Assembly (NCBI GenBank): GCA_902599995.1 | Contig: CACKHN010000005.1 | Location: 41,408 to 105,407, forward strand | Length of the DNA stretch: 64,000 nt | DNA from: an uncultured Pelagibacteraceae bacterium | Lineage (GTDB): Bacteria; Pseudomonadota; Alphaproteobacteria; Pelagibacterales; Pelagibacteraceae | Reading direction: 5' to 3' | Shown here: one piece after another, positions 10,784-18,599 of the stretch | Position numbering within the stretch: the stretch's first letter is position 1 | Layout: every line of letters starts with the position of its first letter | Position numbers and translations under genes: made by a program | Notes under the pieces: generated by a model | What the model was told of the DNA's origin: nothing | Databases searched by the model: none | The model's input: the letters and a program-made list of their open reading frames with translations, nothing else

Positions 10784-11881
10784 TTAATTATTTGCTTGTT
10801 TTGAACGATCAACAAATTTTTCTACATTTTCAGTTTGAACAGCTTTTTCAAGTTGTTCTGGATCTTTGATACTTTCGAGTGTTCTAGTAATTGATCTTGC
10901 ATCTGTACCAAACTTATTGACCACTGCCATTGCCTCCTCTAATTTTTTTCTAAGAGAAATAATATTATCAAAGTGCTTACCAAATCTTGTACTTATTGTT
11001 TTTAAATGATTATAAATTTCTGTTGCACCTTTTTGAACTTTCAAAGATTGAAACCCCATATGAAGAGATTGCAAATAAGCAGATAGAGTATTAGGTCCAC
11101 AGATTACAACTTTATATTTTTTCATTAATTCTTGAGTTAATAATTCTTTTGTGCTTGGATCTTGGTATTCAGTTAATTCTTTATATAGACTTTCAGTTGG
11201 TGCATATACGATTGCAAAATCTGTTGTTTTTGGAGGAACAATATATTTTTCATTAACACTTTTAGCTTTGGCTTTAAAAGCTGTTGCTAATTTCGCTCTT
11301 CCCTCAGCAACAGTCTTTTTGTCGTCCGCATCATGACCATCCGTAATTGCTTTAAATTTTTCTACTGGAAAATGACTATCAACTGGAACTAAAACATCTC
11401 CTTGAAGTTTAATTGCAAATTCAACATTTTCACTTGTGTCCTCTTTCATTTTTACATTCGTCATGAATTGAGAGGCTGGCAACAAATCTTTGATTAGTGC
11501 ATCTAAGCTAAATTCAGCAAGCGTTCCATATTTTTTAACTCCAGCTAAAATTTTAGTAATACTCTCCTGGCTTTGATTAAGTAATTGTACCTGCTGGTTA
11601 AAGTTTCCAACCTTTTCATCAACTTTGGTTAAAGCTTCGGTCATATCTTTTGTTACACCAGTTGAGAGATTATTAAACGACGTCGACATTGTACCAAGAG
11701 AGGTATTAATAGTATTATTTAAGGTATCTTTAAGCGTAACTATTTCTGTTTTTAAATTAGCTATTTCTTCTGCTTCTTTATTGTCGTTCTCGTCTTTGAG
11801 TTTTGGTCTTAAAGTTAGGTAAAGAATTGCCAAAACTCCCCCAAGCAATAAAACAAGTAATACTATTAAAATAAGATCCAT
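10784..11881 (-). CDS. rmuC: DNA recombination protein RmuC homolog
   Basis: N-terminal TM helix then coiled coil; VPVDSHFPVEKF, IVYAPTESLYKEL, KVVICGPNTLSAYLQSLHMGFQ typical of RmuC. Confidence 0.92.
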   Translation of the reverse strand: MDLILIVLLVLLLGGVLAILYLTLRPKLKDENDNKEAEEIANLKTEIVTLKDTLNNTINTSLGTMSTSFNNLSTGVTKDMTEALTKVDEKVGNFNQQVQLLNQSQESITKILAGVKKYGTLAEFSLDALIKDLLPASQFMTNVKMKEDTSENVEFAIKLQGDVLVPVDSHFPVEKFKAITDGHDADDKKTVAEGRAKLATAFKAKAKSVNEKYIVPPKTTDFAIVYAPTESLYKELTEYQDPSTKELLTQELMKKYKVVICGPNTLSAYLQSLHMGFQSLKVQKGATEIYNHLKTISTRFGKHFDNIISLRKKLEEAMAVVNKFGTDARSITRTLESIKDPEQLEKAVQTENVEKFVDRSKQANN

Positions 11882-11945
11882 GATTCTTAACTCTTATTTT
11901 ATAGTAAAAAATTGATTAATATATTTAAATATTTAAAGTAACTTA

Positions 11946-12080
11946 ATGGAATTATCTATTATATTAAAAATATTATTTGCTCTTATTATTGTGATTGCAG
12001 GATATGCGATCGCTAGAAATCTAGATATTATTAAGATTATTTTAATATATTGGAGAGACTTAATACTTCGAAGAAAGTAA
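11946..12080 (+). CDS. Candidate 44-aa small membrane protein (absent from supplied ORF track)
   Basis: ATG...TAA reads MELSIILKILFALIIVIAGYAIARNLDIIKIILIYWRDLILRRK; one hydrophobic helix plus basic tail; convergent overlap of 21 bp with hisG. Confidence 0.4.
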   Translation: MELSIILKILFALIIVIAGYAIARNLDIIKIILIYWRDLILRRK

Positions 12081-12752
12081 CTTTGCTAATTTTTTTACTC
12101 CTTGATTTTTAAAAGAAGATTTGCCAATGAACATACAAAGCTCTGATTTTAAAATATAACCATCATTTATGATACGCAAATTGTTTGCTGCAAGAGTTGA
12201 CCCAGTGCTAGTAATATCAGTTATTAACTCACAACCTCTTGTAAAAGGCTCTATTTCGGTTGATCCAATTGACTTTACAATTGAAAATTGGGTAACACCC
12301 TTATTATAAAAAAATTCACGTGTAAGATTTGGGTATTTAGTGGAAACTCTTATTCTTCTATTTTTCTTTTCCTTAAATTCAAATGCTACTTCCTCCAAAT
12401 CAGACATTGAATAAATATCAATAAAATCATCAGGAATAGCTACAACTAAAGAGGCCCGACCATATGGATATTTTTTATATATTTTAATATTTTTTTGAAT
12501 ATTAATTTCACTTTCTTTCAATAAATCTAAACCTGAAAAACCAATATCTAGTGATTTATCAGATAGTCTCTCAATTATTTGACGAGCATGTAAATAAATT
12601 ACTTGAATATTTGGTCTTCCTTTTATTGTGCCAAACAAATCTCTATCTCCTCTCTCTGAGATAAGTTTTAATTTATTTTTTTTAAAAATATTTAAAACAT
12701 CTTTCCTAAGCCTTCCTTTGCTAGGAATTCCAATATTGATATTATAATTCAT
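12060..12752 (-). CDS. hisG: ATP phosphoribosyltransferase, short (HisZ-dependent) form
   Basis: IGIPSKGRLRKDV, DIGFSGLDLL, CELITDITSTGSTLAANNLRII; about 230 aa; hisZ nearby. Confidence 0.95.
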   Translation of the reverse strand: MNYNINIGIPSKGRLRKDVLNIFKKNKLKLISERGDRDLFGTIKGRPNIQVIYLHARQIIERLSDKSLDIGFSGLDLLKESEINIQKNIKIYKKYPYGRASLVVAIPDDFIDIYSMSDLEEVAFEFKEKKNRRIRVSTKYPNLTREFFYNKGVTQFSIVKSIGSTEIEPFTRGCELITDITSTGSTLAANNLRIINDGYILKSELCMFIGKSSFKNQGVKKLAKLLSSKY

Positions 12753-13590
12753 AATTAAATTTCAATAATTTATTTTTATAAAGTTCGTTCATTTGCATTA
12801 TTAAATTTGTATTCAGTAAATTTTTATAATTATTTTCTTTTCCTAAATTAAAAAACTTAATTCTTTCTAATTTATTTTTTTTAAATACTGCTTCCTGAAA
12901 CCCCTTTTTTTCTTCCATTTTTTTTAATTTTTCAAATTCACAAGATTTGATAGCTTTTTGGGCTTTAGATCGATTAAAATTTTCATTACTTTTTGATATA
13001 TCTTTAATAAAACTAACTACTTTTTTTAAAGTTTGGAAAGTTTCATATTGTAAATCTTCATATCGGATAACTAAAATTGGAAAATTTTCATAACCTAGCC
13101 AGCTATCAATATGCAAATCCCATGAAAATAAAGCTGTAAAACCTAAATATCTATTACCTTTTTTTTCAATAATTGCTCTTTTACTATCTTTCATAAACTC
13201 ATAAGCCTCATTTATTGTTATTTGATAGTGGTTTGCCAGTGAAGTAACAACATTTCTAGGGTCTCTAACTATATAAATTCCACCTAAAGTATTTTTTGGA
13301 TCTGTAAATCTGTTGCCGTTTATTTTGCAGATTGCATTATGAGTTTTGAATAATCGTAATTTTTTTTCTCTATTTATTTCGGCTTGCTTAACTAGCCATT
13401 TTTCTGCAGTGTCTTCAGGTTTTAAATATAAATCTTTGTCATTCTTAAAATAATTAACACTTGGAAATTGATCAATTTTTTTTAGTAATTCAAAATTAAA
13501 TTCCCCGTTTCTAGAAAAATAATAGCTAGATAATAATGATCTTAACCAAGTATTTCCACTTTTGGGGTATGAAGCTAACCAGATTATCAT
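12742..13590 (-). CDS. Sulfotransferase domain protein
   Basis: WLASYPKSGNTWLRSLLSSYYF (5'-PSB loop) and GIYIVRDPRNVVTSLANHY (3'-PB motif). Confidence 0.88.
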   Translation of the reverse strand: MIIWLASYPKSGNTWLRSLLSSYYFSRNGEFNFELLKKIDQFPSVNYFKNDKDLYLKPEDTAEKWLVKQAEINREKKLRLFKTHNAICKINGNRFTDPKNTLGGIYIVRDPRNVVTSLANHYQITINEAYEFMKDSKRAIIEKKGNRYLGFTALFSWDLHIDSWLGYENFPILVIRYEDLQYETFQTLKKVVSFIKDISKSNENFNRSKAQKAIKSCEFEKLKKMEEKKGFQEAVFKKNKLERIKFFNLGKENNYKNLLNTNLIMQMNELYKNKLLKFNYEL

Positions 13591-14642
13591 TGGAAATTTA
13601 GGTTGAGCGCTGCACCCACAGCTGCAACTTGGTTTTTTGATCCTAAGTCAGATATGAGCTTATCATAACGCCCACCACTGATAATACTAATATTCTTTGA
13701 TTTAGATTTAATATCAATCTTGAAAACCAATCCTGTATAATATTCTTGTTGCCTTCCAAAAGATGCATCAAAAACCACATTAAGTTTAGAAATTTTATTA
13801 TGTGAGATTGGAAAATATTTTTGATCCACAGCTAAATTAATTCTATTACTTTTAAAAAAATTGTTTAATACCTCTGCCGCTTTATTGATGGGGCACTTAA
13901 TCTTTAAAAAAGAATTTATTATTTTAGATACTTTTTTCCCTCTATTTGCTTGTCGTGGATCTTTAATCTTTGCATTAAATCTTTTTAAGATTTCACCAAC
14001 AGATCTTCCAGCAATCATAGTTTCAGGATTTTCTTTGAGTAAATTCAAATATCGTTTTTTGTCAACTTCCACTATTGTTGGATCAATATCTGCATTTGTC
14101 TCTAATCGTTTTAGCAAGTCCTTAAAATACTCTTCTCTCCAAAAATGTCTTGATAATCTAAGTTTCCACCTTTTTGGAATATCTAATTTCGAAATAAGTA
14201 AATTGAATATCTCGATATTTCCAATTGTTAATATTCCAGATGAATATTGAATATTTTGAAGTATTTTTAATGATGCAGTTATGATTTCGTTATCATCTTT
14301 TTTTTCATTTTTAGACCCTAAAATTTCAAATCCAATTTGGTTTCTAATAATTTTGTCTTTTTTTCTTTCAACTTTTCTATAAGCCTGGCCACTATAAAAA
14401 ATTTTCTCTTTACCTTTAAAATTTCCCTCTAAGTATCTTAGACAAGAAGCGATAGTTAAGTCAGGTCTTAAACATAACTCCTTTCCATTGATATCTGTGA
14501 AAGAAAACATAAATTTCCTAAAGTTCTCTCCTGATCTTTGAACAATATGATTTGCCTCTATTACAGATGGCAGCTCAATATATTTAAAACCCTTAGATTT
14601 TACTGATCTAAGGATTTTTTCAGATAAGTTTTTTGACTTCAT
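13587..14642 (-). CDS. hisZ: ATP phosphoribosyltransferase regulatory subunit
   Basis: HisRS-like core without full synthetase motifs: LCLRPDLTIASCLRYL, FYSGQAYRKVER, ISGGRYDKLISDLG; adjacent to hisS and hisG. Confidence 0.93.
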   Translation of the reverse strand: MKSKNLSEKILRSVKSKGFKYIELPSVIEANHIVQRSGENFRKFMFSFTDINGKELCLRPDLTIASCLRYLEGNFKGKEKIFYSGQAYRKVERKKDKIIRNQIGFEILGSKNEKKDDNEIITASLKILQNIQYSSGILTIGNIEIFNLLISKLDIPKRWKLRLSRHFWREEYFKDLLKRLETNADIDPTIVEVDKKRYLNLLKENPETMIAGRSVGEILKRFNAKIKDPRQANRGKKVSKIINSFLKIKCPINKAAEVLNNFFKSNRINLAVDQKYFPISHNKISKLNVVFDASFGRQQEYYTGLVFKIDIKSKSKNISIISGGRYDKLISDLGSKNQVAAVGAALNLNFQ

Positions 14643-16014
14643 TGATTAAATCTTCTTTTGGAATAGTTTGATTATTTTGGCCTTTTATACCTTTTAGATT
14701 TTTTATGGTGACTGTGTTTTTTTTAAATTCATTTTCACCACAAATAATTGCAACTGATAAATCTCTTTTATTTGCAAAAGTTAATTGTTTACCTAGATTT
14801 TTTTTACTATCTAAAAAAATTTCAGCATTAATATTGTTATCTCTTAATTGATCAACTAATTCATAATAATTTTTTAAATATTTTTTATCCATTACACATA
14901 CTAAAACGGGTTTTTGGTCCTCTACCTTAATTTGATCTAATTGCATCAAAGCAAATAACAGTCTATCAACTCCAAAACTTATTCCAGTACCTGGAATATC
15001 AACCCCCTTAAATCTTGATATGAGTTTTGCATAGGCTCCACCAGAACATATACTGCCAATATCAACTTCCTTACCTTTGTTATTTGTGACTTTGAAATTT
15101 AATTTTGTCTCAACAATAAAGTCTGAATAATAAGCTAATCCTCTCACAATCGTAAAGTTCGTTTTAACTTGATTTAAATTTGAACCATATCCAAGTATTT
15201 CAAATACATTTTCCAATTCACTTATACCTTCTTGAGATAATTGATTGTTTAAGGTTTGTTTTAATTCTTTTAAATCTTTTATTTTTAAAAAATTTAATAT
15301 TTTTATTGCTTGTTGATCAGTTAAATCAGCCCCTTTAGTAATTGCTCCACTTTGATCTTTTCTCTGTTTCTTTAATAAGTCTTCAACTCCCTTTAGACCA
15401 AATCCTGGCTTATCCAATTTATCTATAGCTCTAATAACTTTGACTTTTTTTTCTTCAGATATTTTTAATTCATTAATTAAACCTTGCACAATTTTTCTAT
15501 TACTTACATTGATTGTAAATTGATCTTTCTTCAAACCACAGTCGGATAATGTATTTGATATTAGATTACAAAGTTCTGCATTTGCCTGAGCTGGATCAAC
15601 ATTCCCAACAATATCAAAGTCTGCTTGCATAAATTCTCTATACCTTCCGTTACCAGCTTTTTCGTTACGAAAAACATTTTGAATTTGATATCGTTTGAAA
15701 ATTGATGGCAGTTCTTGGTTATTTTGAGCCACAAATCTTGCAAGTGGACTAGACAGATCATATCTAAGAGTAACATTTTTCTCTCCATCTTCGAATGAGA
15801 ATACACCAGACATAGGATTGGTGTCATCTTCTGCCAAAAAAGATCCTATATTTTCACTAATTTCGAACGAAGGTGTTTCTAGAGCCTCAGCTCCAAACTT
15901 GATAAAATTTTTCTCAATAGCTTTTACTAGCTTCTTTTTAAGAAGAAGTTTATTACTCCAACGATCTTCAAAACCTGAAGGTAATCCAGGTACTATTTTA
16001 TTTTCTTTATCCAT
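14620..16014 (-). CDS. hisS: Histidyl-tRNA synthetase; the 16062 ORF start runs through the antisense of tRNA-His, ATG at 16014 (MDKENKIVPGLPSG) preferred
   Basis: TLRYDLSSPLARFVA, FRNEKAGNGRYREFMQADFDIVGN (motif 2), GTGISFGVDRLLFAL (motif 3). Confidence 0.95.
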   Translation of the reverse strand: MDKENKIVPGLPSGFEDRWSNKLLLKKKLVKAIEKNFIKFGAEALETPSFEISENIGSFLAEDDTNPMSGVFSFEDGEKNVTLRYDLSSPLARFVAQNNQELPSIFKRYQIQNVFRNEKAGNGRYREFMQADFDIVGNVDPAQANAELCNLISNTLSDCGLKKDQFTINVSNRKIVQGLINELKISEEKKVKVIRAIDKLDKPGFGLKGVEDLLKKQRKDQSGAITKGADLTDQQAIKILNFLKIKDLKELKQTLNNQLSQEGISELENVFEILGYGSNLNQVKTNFTIVRGLAYYSDFIVETKLNFKVTNNKGKEVDIGSICSGGAYAKLISRFKGVDIPGTGISFGVDRLLFALMQLDQIKVEDQKPVLVCVMDKKYLKNYYELVDQLRDNNINAEIFLDSKKNLGKQLTFANKRDLSVAIICGENEFKKNTVTIKNLKGIKGQNNQTIPKEDLINEVKKLI

Positions 16015-16018
16015 TTTT

Positions 16019-16093
16019 TGGTACCCGGGCTGAGAATCGAACTCAAACTTAAAGTTCCACAAACTTTCGTGCTAACCGTTACACCACCCAGGC
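16019..16093 (-). tRNA. tRNA-His (GTG), CCA encoded
   Basis: Cloverleaf on minus strand: GCCTGGG TG GTG..CAC, anticodon stem AAAGT/ACTTT with loop TTGTGGA, T-arm TTGAG TTCGATT CTCAG, acceptor CCCGGGT, A73, CCA. Confidence 0.93.
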
Positions 16094-16320
16094 ATCCCTT
16101 GTTTTTATATTATTTTTCTGTGGATTTAAAATTATATTATAAATAAATAGCCTACAGGCTATGGAAGCTATTTCTATGTGTGCTTCTTGAAGTCTCTCTA
16201 AATATAATACTCATAATCATCATCAGTCTTTTAGAGAAAAACAACTATAACGCAAGAGCTAATTTAGTAAGGACGTTTATCTAGTATAATTAGATAAAAC
16301 GTCCTTAAAATATTAAAAAG
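16094..16320 (-). ncRNA. Candidate structured RNA / long csp 3' UTR (unnamed)
   Basis: About 225 bp without a credible ORF. Contains AAGGACGTT..TATCTA/TAGATAAAACGTCCTT (about 16269-16307), CTCTAAA../TTTTAGAG (about 16195-16236), GAAGC/GCTTC (about 16164-16187), ATAGCC-TACA-GGCTAT (16147-16162). On the minus strand the last hairpin is followed by a U-rich run. Confidence 0.4.
16147..16162 (-). terminator. Candidate intrinsic terminator hairpin ATAGCC-TGTA-GGCTAT followed by TTATTTATAATATAATTTT (minus strand)
   Basis: Perfect 6-bp stem with tetraloop, U-rich downstream on the minus strand. Confidence 0.45.
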
Positions 16321-16323
16321 AAA

Positions 16324-16536
16324 TTAGTCTACTTTCTTTAAATTAACTGCAGAAGGACCTTTAGGACCGTCTTCTAATGTAAATTCAAGTTTATCACCCT
16401 CGTTAAGATATCTCATTCCAGCATCTTTTACAGCAGAGGCATGAACAAAGGCGTCTTTTTCTTTATCGTCTCTTTCTATAAAGCCATATCCTTTTTTTCC
16501 ATTATACCATTTAATTTTACCAGTTAGTGTACTCAT
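16324..16536 (-). CDS. Cold-shock domain protein
   Basis: GKIKWYNGKKGYGFIERDDKEKDAFVHASAV: RNP1/RNP2 of CSD. Confidence 0.96.
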   Translation of the reverse strand: MSTLTGKIKWYNGKKGYGFIERDDKEKDAFVHASAVKDAGMRYLNEGDKLEFTLEDGPKGPSAVNLKKVD

Positions 16537-16618
16537 CTTATTTCTTAGTCCTTTTGTTATTTATAATAGTAAATAGGTTAATTTTTTTTTTAATTAATTC
16601 AAGACGAAAAGAAGATGG

Positions 16619-16693
16619 TGGTGCCTCGGGAAGGATTCGCACCTCCGACACAAGCCTTTTCAGGGCTCTGCTCTACTCCTGAGCTACCGAGGC
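16619..16693 (-). tRNA. tRNA-Phe (GAA), CCA encoded
   Basis: GCCTCGG TA GCTC..GAGC, anticodon stem GAGCC/GGCTT loop CTGAAAA, T-arm GGAGG TGCGAAT CCTTC, CCGAGGC A CCA. Confidence 0.94.
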
Positions 16694-16699
16694 AGGATC

Positions 16700-16915
16700 T
16701 TAACCTCTAAAGATTATTCTGCCTTTTGTTAGGTCATAAGGTGTCATTTCTACCGTCACGTTATCACCTTGAAGAACTCTAATTCTGTTTTTTCTTAACT
16801 TACCTGCTGTATGAGCCGTAACCGTATGTCCATTTTCTAACTTAACTCTAAACATAGCATTTGGAAGTAGATCAATTACTTTACCTTTAAATTCCAGTAA
16901 GTCTTGTTTTGACAA
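16700..16915 (-). CDS. infA: Translation initiation factor IF-1
   Basis: [57 protein letters not shown]. Confidence 0.97.
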   Translation of the reverse strand: MSKQDLLEFKGKVIDLLPNAMFRVKLENGHTVTAHTAGKLRKNRIRVLQGDNVTVEMTPYDLTKGRIIFRG

Positions 16916-16917
16916 AT

Positions 16918-18201
16918 TTATTTTCTCCTTATTCTTTTTATTACTGATTGAGCGTGTCCAACCAGTCCCTCGTAATTTGCAAGTGTTATAACTGATGGTC
17001 CAAGACTTTCAATACCCTTTTTTGATAGGTTTATGTAAGAAATTCTTTTATAAAATTCATTCACACTAATTCCACTCGAGTATTTTGCAGATCCATTTGT
17101 TGGTAGAACGTGATTAGAACCAACATTATAATCTGTCATTGCCATTACAGCATATTTTCCTAAACATATAGATCCAGAATTTCTAATTTTAGAAACATAA
17201 GAATTATAGTTTTGAATATTTAACTCTAAATGCTCTGGTGCAATTTTATTTACAATCTCAATAATTTTTTTGTCTGAATTTACATACATCAAAATTCCAT
17301 TATTATTTAAACTCTTTCTAGCTACAGATACTCTTGGAATTTTTTTTAATTGATTGATTAATTCAATTTTTACTTTTTCTAATAATTTTTTATCTTTTGA
17401 AATTAAAATACATTGAGCTAGATTATCATGTTCTGCTTGACCAATTAGGTCACTTGCAACCCATTCAGGATTTGAAAATTTATCACAAACAATAGTTACC
17501 TCTGAGGGACCAGCTATCATACCTTCAATGCCCACATCTCCGAAAACCTCTTTTTTTGCTGCAGCCACATAAGCGTTTCCAGGACCAACAATTTTATCAA
17601 CTTTTTTAATTTTTTTTGTACCGTAGGCAGCAGCAGCAACTGCAGAAGGACCGCCAATAGAATAAATTTCTTTTATTTTGCATTTTCTTGCTGCATACAA
17701 AACTGCTGGATTTTGCTTTCCTTTAAAACCAGGGTTAATCATTATTAATCTTTTAACACCAGCAACAATTGCCGGGACAGCATTCATTAAAACACTTGAC
17801 GGATAAGATGCTGAAGATCCAGGGACATATATTGCAACTGAGTCTATTGGTAAATATTTATATTCAAGTTTATTTTTAAACTTATCTATAAAAGAAATAT
17901 TTTTGAATTTTTGAAGAGAATGAAATTTGTAAATTCTATCATAAGCAATATCAATTGCTTTTTTTACTTTTTGATCTAAAGATTTTATTGAATTATTAAT
18001 TTGATTTGACGTAGGAGTAATAGTTCTGTTTTGATTGAATCTTTTTTCATATTTCAATAAAGCTTTATCACCATTTTTTTTCACGTCTCTAACAATACTG
18101 GTCACTGAGATAGAACTAGATTGAATCTTTTTTTTTCGCTGTAAAAGTAATTTGTTTAAAGAATTATTAAAATTCTTATTAGTGCTATTTAGTATTTTCA
18201 T
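16918..18201 (-). CDS. hisD: Histidinol dehydrogenase
   Basis: [59 protein letters not shown]. Confidence 0.97.
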   Translation of the reverse strand: MKILNSTNKNFNNSLNKLLLQRKKKIQSSSISVTSIVRDVKKNGDKALLKYEKRFNQNRTITPTSNQINNSIKSLDQKVKKAIDIAYDRIYKFHSLQKFKNISFIDKFKNKLEYKYLPIDSVAIYVPGSSASYPSSVLMNAVPAIVAGVKRLIMINPGFKGKQNPAVLYAARKCKIKEIYSIGGPSAVAAAAYGTKKIKKVDKIVGPGNAYVAAAKKEVFGDVGIEGMIAGPSEVTIVCDKFSNPEWVASDLIGQAEHDNLAQCILISKDKKLLEKVKIELINQLKKIPRVSVARKSLNNNGILMYVNSDKKIIEIVNKIAPEHLELNIQNYNSYVSKIRNSGSICLGKYAVMAMTDYNVGSNHVLPTNGSAKYSSGISVNEFYKRISYINLSKKGIESLGPSVITLANYEGLVGHAQSVIKRIRRK

Positions 18202-18599
18202 TAATCTTTAATTTCATTTTGATCTTCTAGTCTTACTTCAATTGTTTCCGTAGTCAAAGCAATGTGCGCATTGTTACTGAAAATTAAGCTTATTTCATAA
18301 TCAGTATTATTTTTCAAATAATCAATTCCAATTAATTCTAAAACTAATTCCTGATTTGACTGATCTATATTTTTAGATTTAACTTTATCAACGAAATCAA
18401 ACCTACAAATACTATTGATTTTTTTATTATCTTGACCAGTTTCAACTTTTGTTCTCTCTATTGAGAGCACAAATACTTTGTTTGATGCAAGATATTTTAT
18501 ATCAAGAACCTTTACCTTTGCCCCAGCACTGCATGCAGAAATCATTTGTAAACCCTCTTGATCGTTTGCAATAATTTTTGCTAGATATTTTTTTTCCAT
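18201..18599 (-). CDS. DUF2948 family protein
   Basis: Position between murA and hisD, as commonly seen in Alphaproteobacteria; DQEGLQMISACSAGAKVKVLDIKYLASNKVFVLSIER. Confidence 0.75.
   Translation of the reverse strand: MEKKYLAKIIANDQEGLQMISACSAGAKVKVLDIKYLASNKVFVLSIERTKVETGQDNKKINSICRFDFVDKVKSKNIDQSNQELVLELIGIDYLKNNTDYEISLIFSNNAHIALTTETIEVRLEDQNEIKD

Noticed and set aside
11922-11939. ATATTTAAATAT palindrome between rmuC and the micro-ORF
   Set aside because: Pure A/T palindrome of a length expected by chance in this composition; not convincing alone.
13861-14250. 129-aa + strand ORF within hisZ
   Set aside because: Antisense of a confident hisZ; typical AT-rich shadow ORF.
15561-15827. 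88-aa minus-strand ORF in a different frame of hisS
   Set aside because: Fully inside hisS in an alternative frame; no motif.
16015-16062. N-terminal extension of hisS in the ORF track (MWNFKFEFDSQPGYQK)
   Set aside because: This is the translation of tRNA-His sequence; ATG at 16014 is the sensible start.
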